A stretch of DNA of 14,852 bases from Chloroflexota bacterium (GTDB lineage: Bacteria; Chloroflexota; Dormibacteria; Dormibacterales; Dormibacteraceae): assembly GCA_005880175.1 (NCBI GenBank), contig VBJR01000052.1, positions 4,331-19,182 on the forward strand. The letters run 5' to 3'. The position numbers were made by a program, and so were the translations under genes. This document shows, one piece after another, positions 6,726 through 13,200 of the stretch. Under the pieces are notes generated by a model, which saw only the letters and a list, made by a program, of their open reading frames with translations, was not told where the DNA came from and made no database searches. Numbering within the stretch: the first letter of the stretch is position 1; every line of letters begins with the position of its first letter.

Positions 6726-8132
6726 TCAGACGCGGATGGACAGGCGGCCGATCGGCTCCAGCAGCTGGTCCTCCTCGTAGCGGAGGTGGGTCAGCAGCGC
6801 GTCGCTGAGGCGGTCCACCGCCTCCCGCGTCCGGTCCAGGCGCTCGTCCTCGATCATCGCAACCAATGCGGCGTCCACGTCCTGCAGGAGCTCGGCGATC
6901 CCCTCGTGCTGGTGCCGGAGCCGCGCCAGCACGGGGGCGAGCGCCTGGTCCGCGGCCCCGAGGTCGGGGAACAGGCTCTCGTCCTCGATCGCGTGGTGGA
7001 CGCTCACCACGCGGCAGTATGCCGCACAGAACGCGCCCAGGGTCCACTCGTTCTGCCGAATCGTCATCCGGCCCAGGTACGACCGGGCCTCGACCGGCGA
7101 CGTCATGCCGGCCGCCACCTGGGCGAGGACGCTCCGCAGCTGCGCCAGCTCCTGGCGCAGGTGGTCGTGGATCGCGACCAGCGCCCGGGCCCCCTCGACG
7201 CCGACGCCGGCGACAGGGACCGCGGGCGCGACCCGCTCCCCCGGCCGCTCCCGCTCCCGGTCCACGATCTCGCGCACCGCCGGCGCCACCTCCTCGGCGA
7301 ACCGGCGCAGGTCGTCGGGCTCGCCCGGCGTCGCGCCCAGGATGAACACGCTCGTGCCGTGCGCCAGCGTCAGCCCCGCGAGCTGCTCGGCCCAGTCGCG
7401 GGGCGGCCCCCGCAGGAACCCGCTCGCTGCCGAGAACGCGCCGCTCACGTTGAACGCGCGCCGGATCGCCGCCGGGTCCCGGCCCGCCGCCTCGGCCGCC
7501 GCGTCGATCGTCCGGCTCATCGGCCCGAGATCCTCCGGCGAGGCGTAGCCCAGCGACGGCACCCAGCCGTCCGCCGCCCGGCCGGTCAGCGTCAGCATCC
7601 GGCGCTTGTACGCGCCGAGCCAGATCCCGATCGGGTGGGCCGGGACCGGCCCCGGCCGCGCCTCGCGCAGCGAGTGGTACCGGCCGGTCAGCGTCACCGG
7701 CGGACCCGGCGTCCACAGCGCGCGGATGACCGCGATCGCCTCCGCCAGCGCGTCCACGTGCTCGGCCATGGTCCGGCGGGGGCCGCCGATCGACTCGATC
7801 GCGTCCAGGAAGTACCCGGCGCCCAGGCCCAGCTCGACACGGCCGCCGCTGAGCAGGTCGAGCGCGGCGGCGCTCCGGGCCAGGACGGCCGGCGGCCGCA
7901 GCGCCACGTTGGCGACGTCCGGGAACAGGAGGATGCGACGGGTCCGCGCGGCCACGTACGAGAGCAGCGTCCACATCTCCAGGAAGTCGGGCTGGTAGGG
8001 ATGGTCCTGGAAGCCGACCAGGTCCAGGCCGGCGTCCTCGGCCAGGGCGACCGACGCCAGCACGGCCTCGCGGCCGCGCGCGTCCGGCGGGAGCGCCGCT
8101 CCGAACAGCAGGTCGTGGCTGTAGTCCGTCAC
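6726..8132 (-). CDS. LLM-class flavin/F420-dependent oxidoreductase with C-terminal hemerythrin domain
   Basis: A 468-residue fusion. Residues 1 to about 300 form a bacterial-luciferase-like (LLM) TIM barrel, with VALAEDAGLDLVGFQDHPY near the start, DLLSGGRVELGLGAGYF, HVDALAEAIAVIRALW and GIWLGAYKRRMLTLTGRAADGWVPSLGY. It would bind FMN or F420; the substrate is unknown. Residues about 315-468 form a four-helix hemerythrin/HHE domain with the expected di-iron ligands: HDH (322-324), HHAIEDES (379-386), HQH (407-409) and HLRYEED (449-455). The GTG start at 8132 overlaps the TGA of the EamA gene (GTGA), implying translational coupling; the nearest ATGs are internal. The pairing suggests oxygen, peroxide or NO sensing or supply coupled to flavin chemistry, which is inference. 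Confidence 0.92.
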   Translation of the reverse strand: MTDYSHDLLFGAALPPDARGREAVLASVALAEDAGLDLVGFQDHPYQPDFLEMWTLLSYVAARTRRILLFPDVANVALRPPAVLARSAAALDLLSGGRVELGLGAGYFLDAIESIGGPRRTMAEHVDALAEAIAVIRALWTPGPPVTLTGRYHSLREARPGPVPAHPIGIWLGAYKRRMLTLTGRAADGWVPSLGYASPEDLGPMSRTIDAAAEAAGRDPAAIRRAFNVSGAFSAASGFLRGPPRDWAEQLAGLTLAHGTSVFILGATPGEPDDLRRFAEEVAPAVREIVDRERERPGERVAPAVPVAGVGVEGARALVAIHDHLRQELAQLRSVLAQVAAGMTSPVEARSYLGRMTIRQNEWTLGAFCAAYCRVVSVHHAIEDESLFPDLGAADQALAPVLARLRHQHEGIAELLQDVDAALVAMIEDERLDRTREAVDRLSDALLTHLRYEEDQLLEPIGRLSIRV

Positions 8133-9019
8133 GCGGCGGGACGCTCGGAGCCGGCCTCGTCGCGGGGGACCGCCCGCCGCGTGGCCAGGAGCAGGCCCGC
8201 CACGATCAGGACGAAGCCGACGGCCGCGCCGACCGTGAACGGCTCGCCCAGCAGGGCCACGCCCAGCGCCAGGGCGACCGCCGGGTTGACGTACGTGATG
8301 GCCTGCGCCCGCAGCGGTCCGGCCTCGGCGATCAGCGCGAAGAAGACCAGGAACGCCACGGCGGTGCAGAGCACGCCCAGCACGACCACCGACCCGATGA
8401 CCGGCACGGAAGGGATCGCGTGGGGCCGCTGGGCGATGCCGAGCGGCGCCCAGACGAGCGCGGTCAGCGCCAGCGACACCGCGACCACGCCGAGCGAGGG
8501 CGCCGCCGAGAGCCGGCGCGCGACGATCATCGGGCCGATCGCGTAGCCGACGGTCACCAGGCCGACCTGGGCGACCGAGCCGGCGTCGATCACGGACAGG
8601 TCGAGGCCGAGCAGCGCCGCGACCCCCAGGAAGCCGACCACCAGGCCGGCGGCGCGGCGCACGTCCAGCCGGTCGTCGCCGCCGACCACCAGGCCCAGGA
8701 CGGCGCCGATCAGGGGCACCGCCGCGATCAGCAGCCCGGTCAGGGAGCTCGACAGGTGGCGCTCCGCGTTCGAGAGCAGCAGCCACGGCACCGTGACCTC
8801 GATCACGGTGTACGCGAGCACCGGCTTCCAGTACGGGAGCAGCGGGCGCAGGCTGCCGCGCGCGGCGGCCAGCGGCAGCAGGAGCAGTGCCCCGATGCCG
8901 GTCCGCACGAACACGAGGGTGATCGGGCTCAGGTCGCTGACGGCGACCTTGATCAGCAGGTAGGGGATGCCCCACAGCAGCGCCATGGCCCCGAACAGGA
9001 CCCAGGCCCGCCTGGTCAC
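8129..9019 (-). CDS. EamA/DMT-family transporter
   Basis: A 296-residue membrane protein with about ten hydrophobic segments arranged as two EamA repeats. The first repeat begins VLFGAMALLWGIPYLLIKVA with SPITLVFVRTGIGALLLL. The second contains GVLCTAVAFLVFFALIAEAGPLRAQAITYVNPAVALALGVALLGEPFT, a typical DMT signature. It is probably a drug/metabolite exporter in the cytoplasmic membrane; the substrate cannot be told. The GTG start at 9019 has GGAG 8 bases upstream. Its stop overlaps the start of the LLM-hemerythrin gene, and it begins 65 bases after the SDR stop, so this may be the promoter-proximal gene of a three-gene unit or part of a four-gene one. Confidence 0.92.
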   Translation of the reverse strand: MTRRAWVLFGAMALLWGIPYLLIKVAVSDLSPITLVFVRTGIGALLLLPLAAARGSLRPLLPYWKPVLAYTVIEVTVPWLLLSNAERHLSSSLTGLLIAAVPLIGAVLGLVVGGDDRLDVRRAAGLVVGFLGVAALLGLDLSVIDAGSVAQVGLVTVGYAIGPMIVARRLSAAPSLGVVAVSLALTALVWAPLGIAQRPHAIPSVPVIGSVVVLGVLCTAVAFLVFFALIAEAGPLRAQAITYVNPAVALALGVALLGEPFTVGAAVGFVLIVAGLLLATRRAVPRDEAGSERPAA

Positions 9020-9032
9020 CGGCGCGGCTCCA

Positions 9033-9045
9033 CACGTGTCACGTG
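9033..9045. promoter_or_regulatory. Double CACGTG palindrome upstream of the EamA gene
   Basis: Two copies of the self-complementary hexamer CACGTG (9033-9038 and 9040-9045) are separated by one base, about 14 bases upstream of the EamA start. Upstream on the minus strand lie TTGAAA (9080-9075) and TGTACT (9052-9047), but their 22-base spacing is too wide for a standard promoter. A regulator site for the EamA/LLM/DyP genes is possible. Confidence 0.35.
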
Positions 9046-9084
9046 CAGTACAACACCGGTCCCGCCCCGGATCGTTTCAACCGC

Positions 9085-9984
9085 CTACCCGTCCGCTCCG
9101 GCCGCGTCGAGCGGGATCACCGGGCCCGGTCCGATCAGGTCCTCCGGCGCGGCCGGGATGTACGCGAAGTTCCGCGCCCGCGCGCCGCCGTCCACCACGA
9201 AGTCGCAGCCGGTGACCAGCCGGGCGTAGTCCGAGCAGAGCCACGCGACGCAGTGGCCGATGTCCGTCGGCGACCCGGTCGCGCCCATCGGCACCATCGG
9301 CGCCCGCTCGCCCTGCCAGCGGGCCGGCCGCCGCCAGGGCTCGTCGCCGCCGGGGCCGCCGATCCCCCGCCGCTCGGGCCGGCCGGCGGCGAGCAGCTCC
9401 GGGTTGTCGGGCGTGACCATCGTCGGCGTGAACGTGTTGACGCGGATGCCGTACGGGGCCAGGTCCATGGCCGCGGCGCGGGCGAAGTTGTTCACGCCGC
9501 CCTTGTGGAACGCGTACGCGATCACGCCCGGCGAGCCGCTCCAGCCGTTCGAGGACGAGACGCAGACGATCGAGCCGCGGATGCCCCGCTCGCACATCGA
9601 GCGGGCGACGTGCTTGGTGTTGAGGAAGTTGCCGAGCGCCGCGACCAGGACCGCCCGGGTGAAGTACTCCGTGCTCTCGTCCAGGACGCCGCGGCCGCCG
9701 AGCAGCGCCGCGTTGTTGACCAGGATGTCGATCCGGCCCCACGCGTCGAGCACCCTGCCCACGTAGGCGACGACGTCGTCCTCCTTCGCCACGTCGCCCG
9801 GGATCGCCATCGCGGTGCCGCCGTTGCGCGCGATCCGGCGCACGGACGCGTCCGCGGCCGCCGGGTCGAGGTCGTTGCACGCGACCCGGGCGCCGTAGCG
9901 GGCCAGCGCCAGCGCGATGCCGCTGCCGATGTTGGGCCCCGCGCCGGTCACGAGCGCGACCTTTCCGTCCAGAGAAACGTCCAT
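9085..9984 (-). CDS. Short-chain dehydrogenase/reductase (SDR)
   Basis: A 299-residue classical-type SDR, longer than the usual 250 because of an insert (about 200-228, rich in Gly, Arg and Pro) and a C-terminal tail (about 270-299). The cofactor loop TGAGPNIGSG is at 13-22, with acidic CNDLD (36-40) suggesting NAD(H), and DILVNNA at 86-92. The catalytic Tyr157 and Lys161 lie in YAFHK, preceded by VSSSNGW, which supplies the Ser. The last strand reads VTGCDFVVDGG. The ATG at 9984 is chosen because it begins the family-typical MDVSLDGKVALVTG; the open frame upstream to 10293 only runs antisense to the alcohol dehydrogenase. It is divergent from that gene, from which it is separated by a palindrome, and lies 65 bases ahead of the EamA gene. 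The substrate is unknown. Confidence 0.95.
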   Translation of the reverse strand: MDVSLDGKVALVTGAGPNIGSGIALALARYGARVACNDLDPAAADASVRRIARNGGTAMAIPGDVAKEDDVVAYVGRVLDAWGRIDILVNNAALLGGRGVLDESTEYFTRAVLVAALGNFLNTKHVARSMCERGIRGSIVCVSSSNGWSGSPGVIAYAFHKGGVNNFARAAAMDLAPYGIRVNTFTPTMVTPDNPELLAAGRPERRGIGGPGGDEPWRRPARWQGERAPMVPMGATGSPTDIGHCVAWLCSDYARLVTGCDFVVDGGARARNFAYIPAAPEDLIGPGPVIPLDAAGADG

Positions 9985-10024
9985 GGCCCCCCAGTGTCGT
10001 TCTTCATCGACACTGGGGGCCATG
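9982..10024. promoter_or_regulatory. Palindrome filling the SDR/ADH divergent gap and both start codons
   Basis: The core arms CCCCCAGTGTCG (9988-9999) and CGACACTGGGGG (10008-10019) are perfect over 12 bp around an 8-base centre. Allowing one extra C at 9987, the symmetry continues through CATGG (9982-9986) and CCATG (10020-10024), so both ATGs lie in the arms. It is the only sequence between the genes and is the natural candidate for a shared operator. The G-runs in the arms also double as weak ribosome binding sites. Transcripts would have almost no leader unless promoters lie in the opposite coding regions. Confidence 0.65.
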
Positions 10025-11143
10025 AGCACGATGACGACGCGGGCGGCGATCCTCCTCGAGCCCGACGGTCCGTGGGAGATCCGGGAGGTGGAGCTCGACC
10101 CCCCGAAGGCGAACGAGGTGCTGATCCGCTTCATGGCCTCCGGCCTCTGCCACTCCGACGAGCACGTGCGGTCGCACACCACGCGGGCGCGGCTGCCGAT
10201 GGTCGGCGGGCACGAGGGCTCGGGCATCATCGAGCAGGTCGGCCCCGGCGTCACGAGGGTGGCCAAGGGCGACCACGTGGTCTGCTCGTACATCCCCGCG
10301 TGCGGGAGCTGCCGCTACTGCTCGACCGGCCACCAGAACCTGTGCGACGTCGGGCTGAACGCGATGGTCGGCTGCCTCCTCGACGGCACGTACCGCTTCC
10401 ACTACGACGGCCGGGACGTGGGCGCCATGTGCGTGCTGGGGACGTTCTCGCAGTACGCGGTCCTGTCCGAGTTCTCGGTCGTGAAGGTGGACGACGACTA
10501 CCCGTTCGACGTCGGCGCGCTGGTCGGCTGCGGCGTCCCGACCGGCTGGGGCTCGGCGGTGTACGCGGCCAACGTCCGGGCCGGCGACACGGTGGTGATC
10601 TACGGCGTGGGCGGCGTCGGCATCAACGCGGTCCAGGGGGCGCGGTACGCGGGCGCCCGCAACGTGGTGGCGGTGGACCCGCTCCCGTTCAAGCTGGAGA
10701 TGGCCCAGACGGTCGGCGCGACGCACATCGCGACCAGCCACGAGGAGGCGAAGGAGCTGGTCGTGCAGCTCACGCGCGGGCAGCTGGCCGACCACGCGAT
10801 CATCACGGCCGACCTGGCGACGGCCGAGCTGCTGCGCCAGTCCGTGGAGATCATCGGCAAGGCCTGCGACGTGATCGTCACCAGCGTGGCCGACTACGAC
10901 GAGCCGTCGCTGCAGATGTCGAGCGGGCCGCTCACGGGCAACCAGAAGCGGATCCAGGGCGCCCTCTTCGGCGCCTCGAACCCGCTGTACGACATCCCGA
11001 AGATGCTCAGCCTGTACCGCTCGGGCGACCTGAAGATCGACGAGCTGATCACCCGGCGCTACCGCCTGGACGATGTCAACCAGGGCTACCGCGACCTGCT
11101 GGACGGCAGGAACATCCGGGGCGTGATCGTGCACGAGCACTAG
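10022..11143 (+). CDS. Zinc-dependent alcohol dehydrogenase, NDMA-dependent (class III-like) type
   Basis: A 373-residue MDR alcohol dehydrogenase resembling actinobacterial NDMA-dependent ADHs, which keep NAD(H) tightly bound and need an external electron acceptor. Catalytic zinc ligands are Cys43 (GLCHSD), His64-Glu65 (GGHEG) and Cys170 (VGCGVPTG). The structural zinc lobe is Cys94-97-100-108 (ACGSCRYCSTGHQNLC). The Rossmann motif GVGGVG is at 195-200 with Asp219. GNPRFDIP-like SNPLYDIPKMLSLYRSGDL and the C-terminal GYRDLLDGRNIRGVIV fit this family closely. ATG 10022 (GGGGG 2 bases upstream) and ATG 10031 (11 bases from the same G-run) are both possible; neither is ideal. It is the first gene of a tight three-gene operon and divergent from the SDR. 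The natural substrate is unknown. Confidence 0.93.
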   Translation: MSTMTTRAAILLEPDGPWEIREVELDPPKANEVLIRFMASGLCHSDEHVRSHTTRARLPMVGGHEGSGIIEQVGPGVTRVAKGDHVVCSYIPACGSCRYCSTGHQNLCDVGLNAMVGCLLDGTYRFHYDGRDVGAMCVLGTFSQYAVLSEFSVVKVDDDYPFDVGALVGCGVPTGWGSAVYAANVRAGDTVVIYGVGGVGINAVQGARYAGARNVVAVDPLPFKLEMAQTVGATHIATSHEEAKELVVQLTRGQLADHAIITADLATAELLRQSVEIIGKACDVIVTSVADYDEPSLQMSSGPLTGNQKRIQGALFGASNPLYDIPKMLSLYRSGDLKIDELITRRYRLDDVNQGYRDLLDGRNIRGVIVHEH

Positions 11144-11851
11144 GTGTCGGACGGGCGCAAGCGGCTGATCCTCTGGGACATCGACTCGACGCTGGTCACG
11201 GCCGGGCCGCTCGGCCGGGCCCTGTACGGCGCCGCGTTCGAGCTGGCGACCGGCCTGCCGATGCGGGTCCAGGGCACGACGTACGGCCGCCTCGACCCGG
11301 ACATCTATCTCGACACCCTGCTCGCGCACGACCTCGAGCCGGCGGCCCACCCGTTCCCGAGGTTCGCCGACGCGCTGGTGGCGGTGTACATGGCGCACGC
11401 GGCCGAGCTGGGCGAGCGGGGCCGCGCGCTGCCCGGCGCGGCCGCCGCCCTGGCGGCGCTGGCTGGCGAGCCGCTGGCCGTGCAGACCGTCCTGACCGGC
11501 AACCTGCGCGCGGTCGCCCGCGTCAAGCTGGCGGCGTTCGGCCTCGACCGCCACCTGGACCTGGGGATCGGGGCGTACGCGCTGGACGCCGGGGTCCGCG
11601 CGGGCCTGGTGCCGGTCGCCCAGGCCCGCGCCGGCGCCCGCCACGCCACCGCCTTCGACGCCGCCAGCACGGTCATCGTCGGCGACTCCCACCTCGACGT
11701 GGCCGCCGCGCGGAGCGCCGGCGCCCGGGTGGTGGCGGTGGCGACCGGCCGGGACGGCCCGGAGGCCCTGGCCGGCGCGGACGTGGTCCTCGATCATCTG
11801 GCGGACACGGCCGCCGTGCTGCGGGCGATCTGGGACGTGTCCCACGCTTAG
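11144..11851 (+). CDS. HAD-superfamily hydrolase (phosphatase-like)
   Basis: A 235-residue HAD-fold hydrolase. Motif I is DIDST (12-16) with nucleophile Asp12 and Asp14. Motif II Thr118 lies in VLTGN, Lys128 follows in ARVKLAAFGL, and motif IV GDSHLD places Asp181 and Asp185. A helical cap lies between motifs I and II, as in phosphoglycolate phosphatase or beta-phosphoglucomutase-type enzymes. It is probably a small-molecule phosphatase; the substrate is not identifiable. The GTG start follows the ADH stop with no gap (TAG then GTG) and no clear ribosome binding site, so it is presumably translated by coupling. Confidence 0.92.
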   Translation: MSDGRKRLILWDIDSTLVTAGPLGRALYGAAFELATGLPMRVQGTTYGRLDPDIYLDTLLAHDLEPAAHPFPRFADALVAVYMAHAAELGERGRALPGAAAALAALAGEPLAVQTVLTGNLRAVARVKLAAFGLDRHLDLGIGAYALDAGVRAGLVPVAQARAGARHATAFDAASTVIVGDSHLDVAAARSAGARVVAVATGRDGPEALAGADVVLDHLADTAAVLRAIWDVSHA

Positions 11852-11854
11852 GAC

Positions 11855-12691
11855 ATGCGCACAGAACTCGGACCGGACGCCACCTCGCGGCTGGCGTTCA
11901 GCACCCTCGCCTGCCCCGGCTGGAGCCTGGAACGGGTCGCCGAGGCGGCCCGTGAGTACGGCTACCGCGGCGTCGAGCTGCGCCTGATCGACGGCGAGAC
12001 GATCGCGCCGGGGATGGACGCCGCGCAGCGCCGGCGGGTCCGGTCGCTGCTGCCGGACGCCGGGCTGCCGGTCGTGGCGATCGACTCGTCGATCCGCCTG
12101 GCCGCTGCCGATCCGGACGCGGCCGAGGCCGAGATGCGCTGGTTCCTCGACCTGGCGACCGAGTGGGAGTCGCCGCTGGTCCGCGTCTTCGGCGGCGAGG
12201 CCCCGGCCGGACAGCCGCGTGACGCCGTGCTCGACGCCATGGCCCGGCCGCTGAACGCGGTCGCGCCGGAGGCCGAGCGGCGCGGCGTCGCCATCGCGCT
12301 CGAGACCCACGACGCGTTCTCGAGCGCCCGCCAGGTGGCGGCGCTGCTGTCCCGCGTCGAGAGCCGCGCGTTCGGCGCCTTGTGGGACATCGTGCACACG
12401 TGCCGCATGGGCGAGACGCCGGAGGACGTCACGGGTCTGCTGGGCGACCGCGTGCTCCACGTCCACGTCAAGGACGGCCGCGGCCCGACCGGCGCGGACT
12501 CCTGGGAGCTGGTCCCGCTGGGCGAGGGCGACGTCCCGGTGGCGGGCATCCTCCGGGCCCTGCGGGCACTCGGCTACGGGGGCTGGCTCACCGTCGAGTG
12601 GGAGAAGAAGTGGCACCCGGAGCTGGCCGAGCCCGAGATCGCCCTGCCCCAGCACGTCGCGGCGATGGCGAGGCTGCTGGGCGGAACGTAA
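11855..12691 (+). CDS. Sugar phosphate isomerase/epimerase-like TIM-barrel protein (AP-endonuclease 2 fold)
   Basis: A 278-residue xylose-isomerase-like barrel. The strand-end metal ligands expected for this fold are visible: Glu150 (IALETHD), Asp178 (LWDIVHT), His204 (LHVHVKD) and Glu248/250 (TVEWEKKW). LGEGDVPVAGILRALRALGYGGWLTVEWE is a typical closing block. It probably isomerises or epimerises a sugar, polyol or keto-acid using a divalent metal; the exact reaction is unknown. The ATG lies 3 bases after the HAD stop, making it the last gene of the ADH-HAD-isomerase operon. Confidence 0.93.
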   Translation: MRTELGPDATSRLAFSTLACPGWSLERVAEAAREYGYRGVELRLIDGETIAPGMDAAQRRRVRSLLPDAGLPVVAIDSSIRLAAADPDAAEAEMRWFLDLATEWESPLVRVFGGEAPAGQPRDAVLDAMARPLNAVAPEAERRGVAIALETHDAFSSARQVAALLSRVESRAFGALWDIVHTCRMGETPEDVTGLLGDRVLHVHVKDGRGPTGADSWELVPLGEGDVPVAGILRALRALGYGGWLTVEWEKKWHPELAEPEIALPQHVAAMARLLGGT

Positions 12692-12710
12692 CCGCGCGCC
12701 CGGCACATCT

Positions 12711-12732
12711 TGTCCCGAGGGGTGAGACACCC
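12711..12732. repeat. Small hairpin / possible insertion-element end after the isomerase gene
   Basis: Around TGTCCCGAGGGGTGAGACA (12711-12729), the 5-bp stem GGGTG-AGA-CACCC (12720-12732) can form about 30 bases after the isomerase stop; TGTC and GACA at the ends are also complementary. There is no T-run. It may help end the ADH operon transcript. The word also looks like an insertion-sequence terminus to me, but only one copy is present and I cannot confirm it. Confidence 0.3.
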
Positions 12733-12744
12733 GGTCCTGCGCGC

Positions 12745-12750
12745 TACTCT
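12745..12750 (+). promoter_or_regulatory. Possible -10 element for a leaderless start
   Basis: TACTCT lies 5 bases before an ATG at 12756. That spacing would place the transcript start at or near the ATG. No good -35 was found at 16-18 bases. Weak. Confidence 0.3.
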
Positions 12751-12755
12751 GCGCG

Positions 12756-13193
12756 ATGACGATGCGCCGACCGATGCCTGAGACGATGACCGTCGGTGAC
12801 TGACTTCATCGGCGGCGTCACGACGCGCTTCGGTTTCTCGGCCACGTGGATGTTCGCGGTTGCGATCGCGCTGGGAGCGGGCATCACGTTCCTCCTCCCG
12901 ACCGTCGTCAACGTCGGCTGGGCACCTGATCCGACACACGGTAACCCCGCAGTCAACACACTGTACTTCGCATTGGCGGCGGCAGGATTCGGCTTCGCGA
13001 TGGGTGCGCTGTCGACGCCTCTCTACCAGTTCCTCGAAGGATACAGCGCCATGTTGCCTTCCCCGGCGCGCGATTGGCTCATCGACAGCCAGCGATCTCG
13101 CAAGAGCAGGCTGGTCTGGAAGATCCGGAGAGCGCCCTCGTGGTGGTGTTCGGACTCATCGCGCTGATCCGATTCGCCTTCCAGGTCGGTTGA
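12756..13193 (+). pseudogene. Small membrane-protein gene, probably frameshifted remnant
   Basis: I do not recognise the family. The clearest frame starts at GTG 12796 and gives 123 residues with two hydrophobic helices (about 15-37 and 55-77), then PLYQFLEGYS and a basic stretch DSQRSRKSRL, ending at 13167 in a Trp/Cys/Ser-rich tail that does not look native. Two neighbouring segments look like displaced parts of the same protein. ATG 12756 opens a 15-codon frame that stops inside the GTG start (TGA 12801-12803). A different frame over about 13113-13193 reads GLEDPESALVVVFGLIALIRFAFQVG, a further membrane helix ending at TGA 13191. One or two frameshifts would join them. An intact short two-helix protein (12796-13167) remains possible. 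Base composition looks less GC-rich than its neighbours. Confidence 0.45.
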
Positions 13194-13200
13194 AGACTGA

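Noticed and set aside
5892..8546. Long plus-strand open frame opposite the DyP, LLM-hemerythrin and EamA genes
   Set aside because: The translation is Arg/Ala/Gly/Pro/His/Gln-rich with no recognisable domain. It is an antisense shadow typical of very high GC coding DNA.
9043..11955. 970-codon plus-strand open frame across SDR (antisense) and ADH/HAD (wrong frame)
   Set aside because: No domain, biased composition, and it spans three well-supported genes in other frames.
10004..12730. 908-codon minus-strand open frame opposite ADH, HAD and the isomerase
   Set aside because: An antisense shadow with an Arg/His/Asp/Val-rich translation and no family resemblance.
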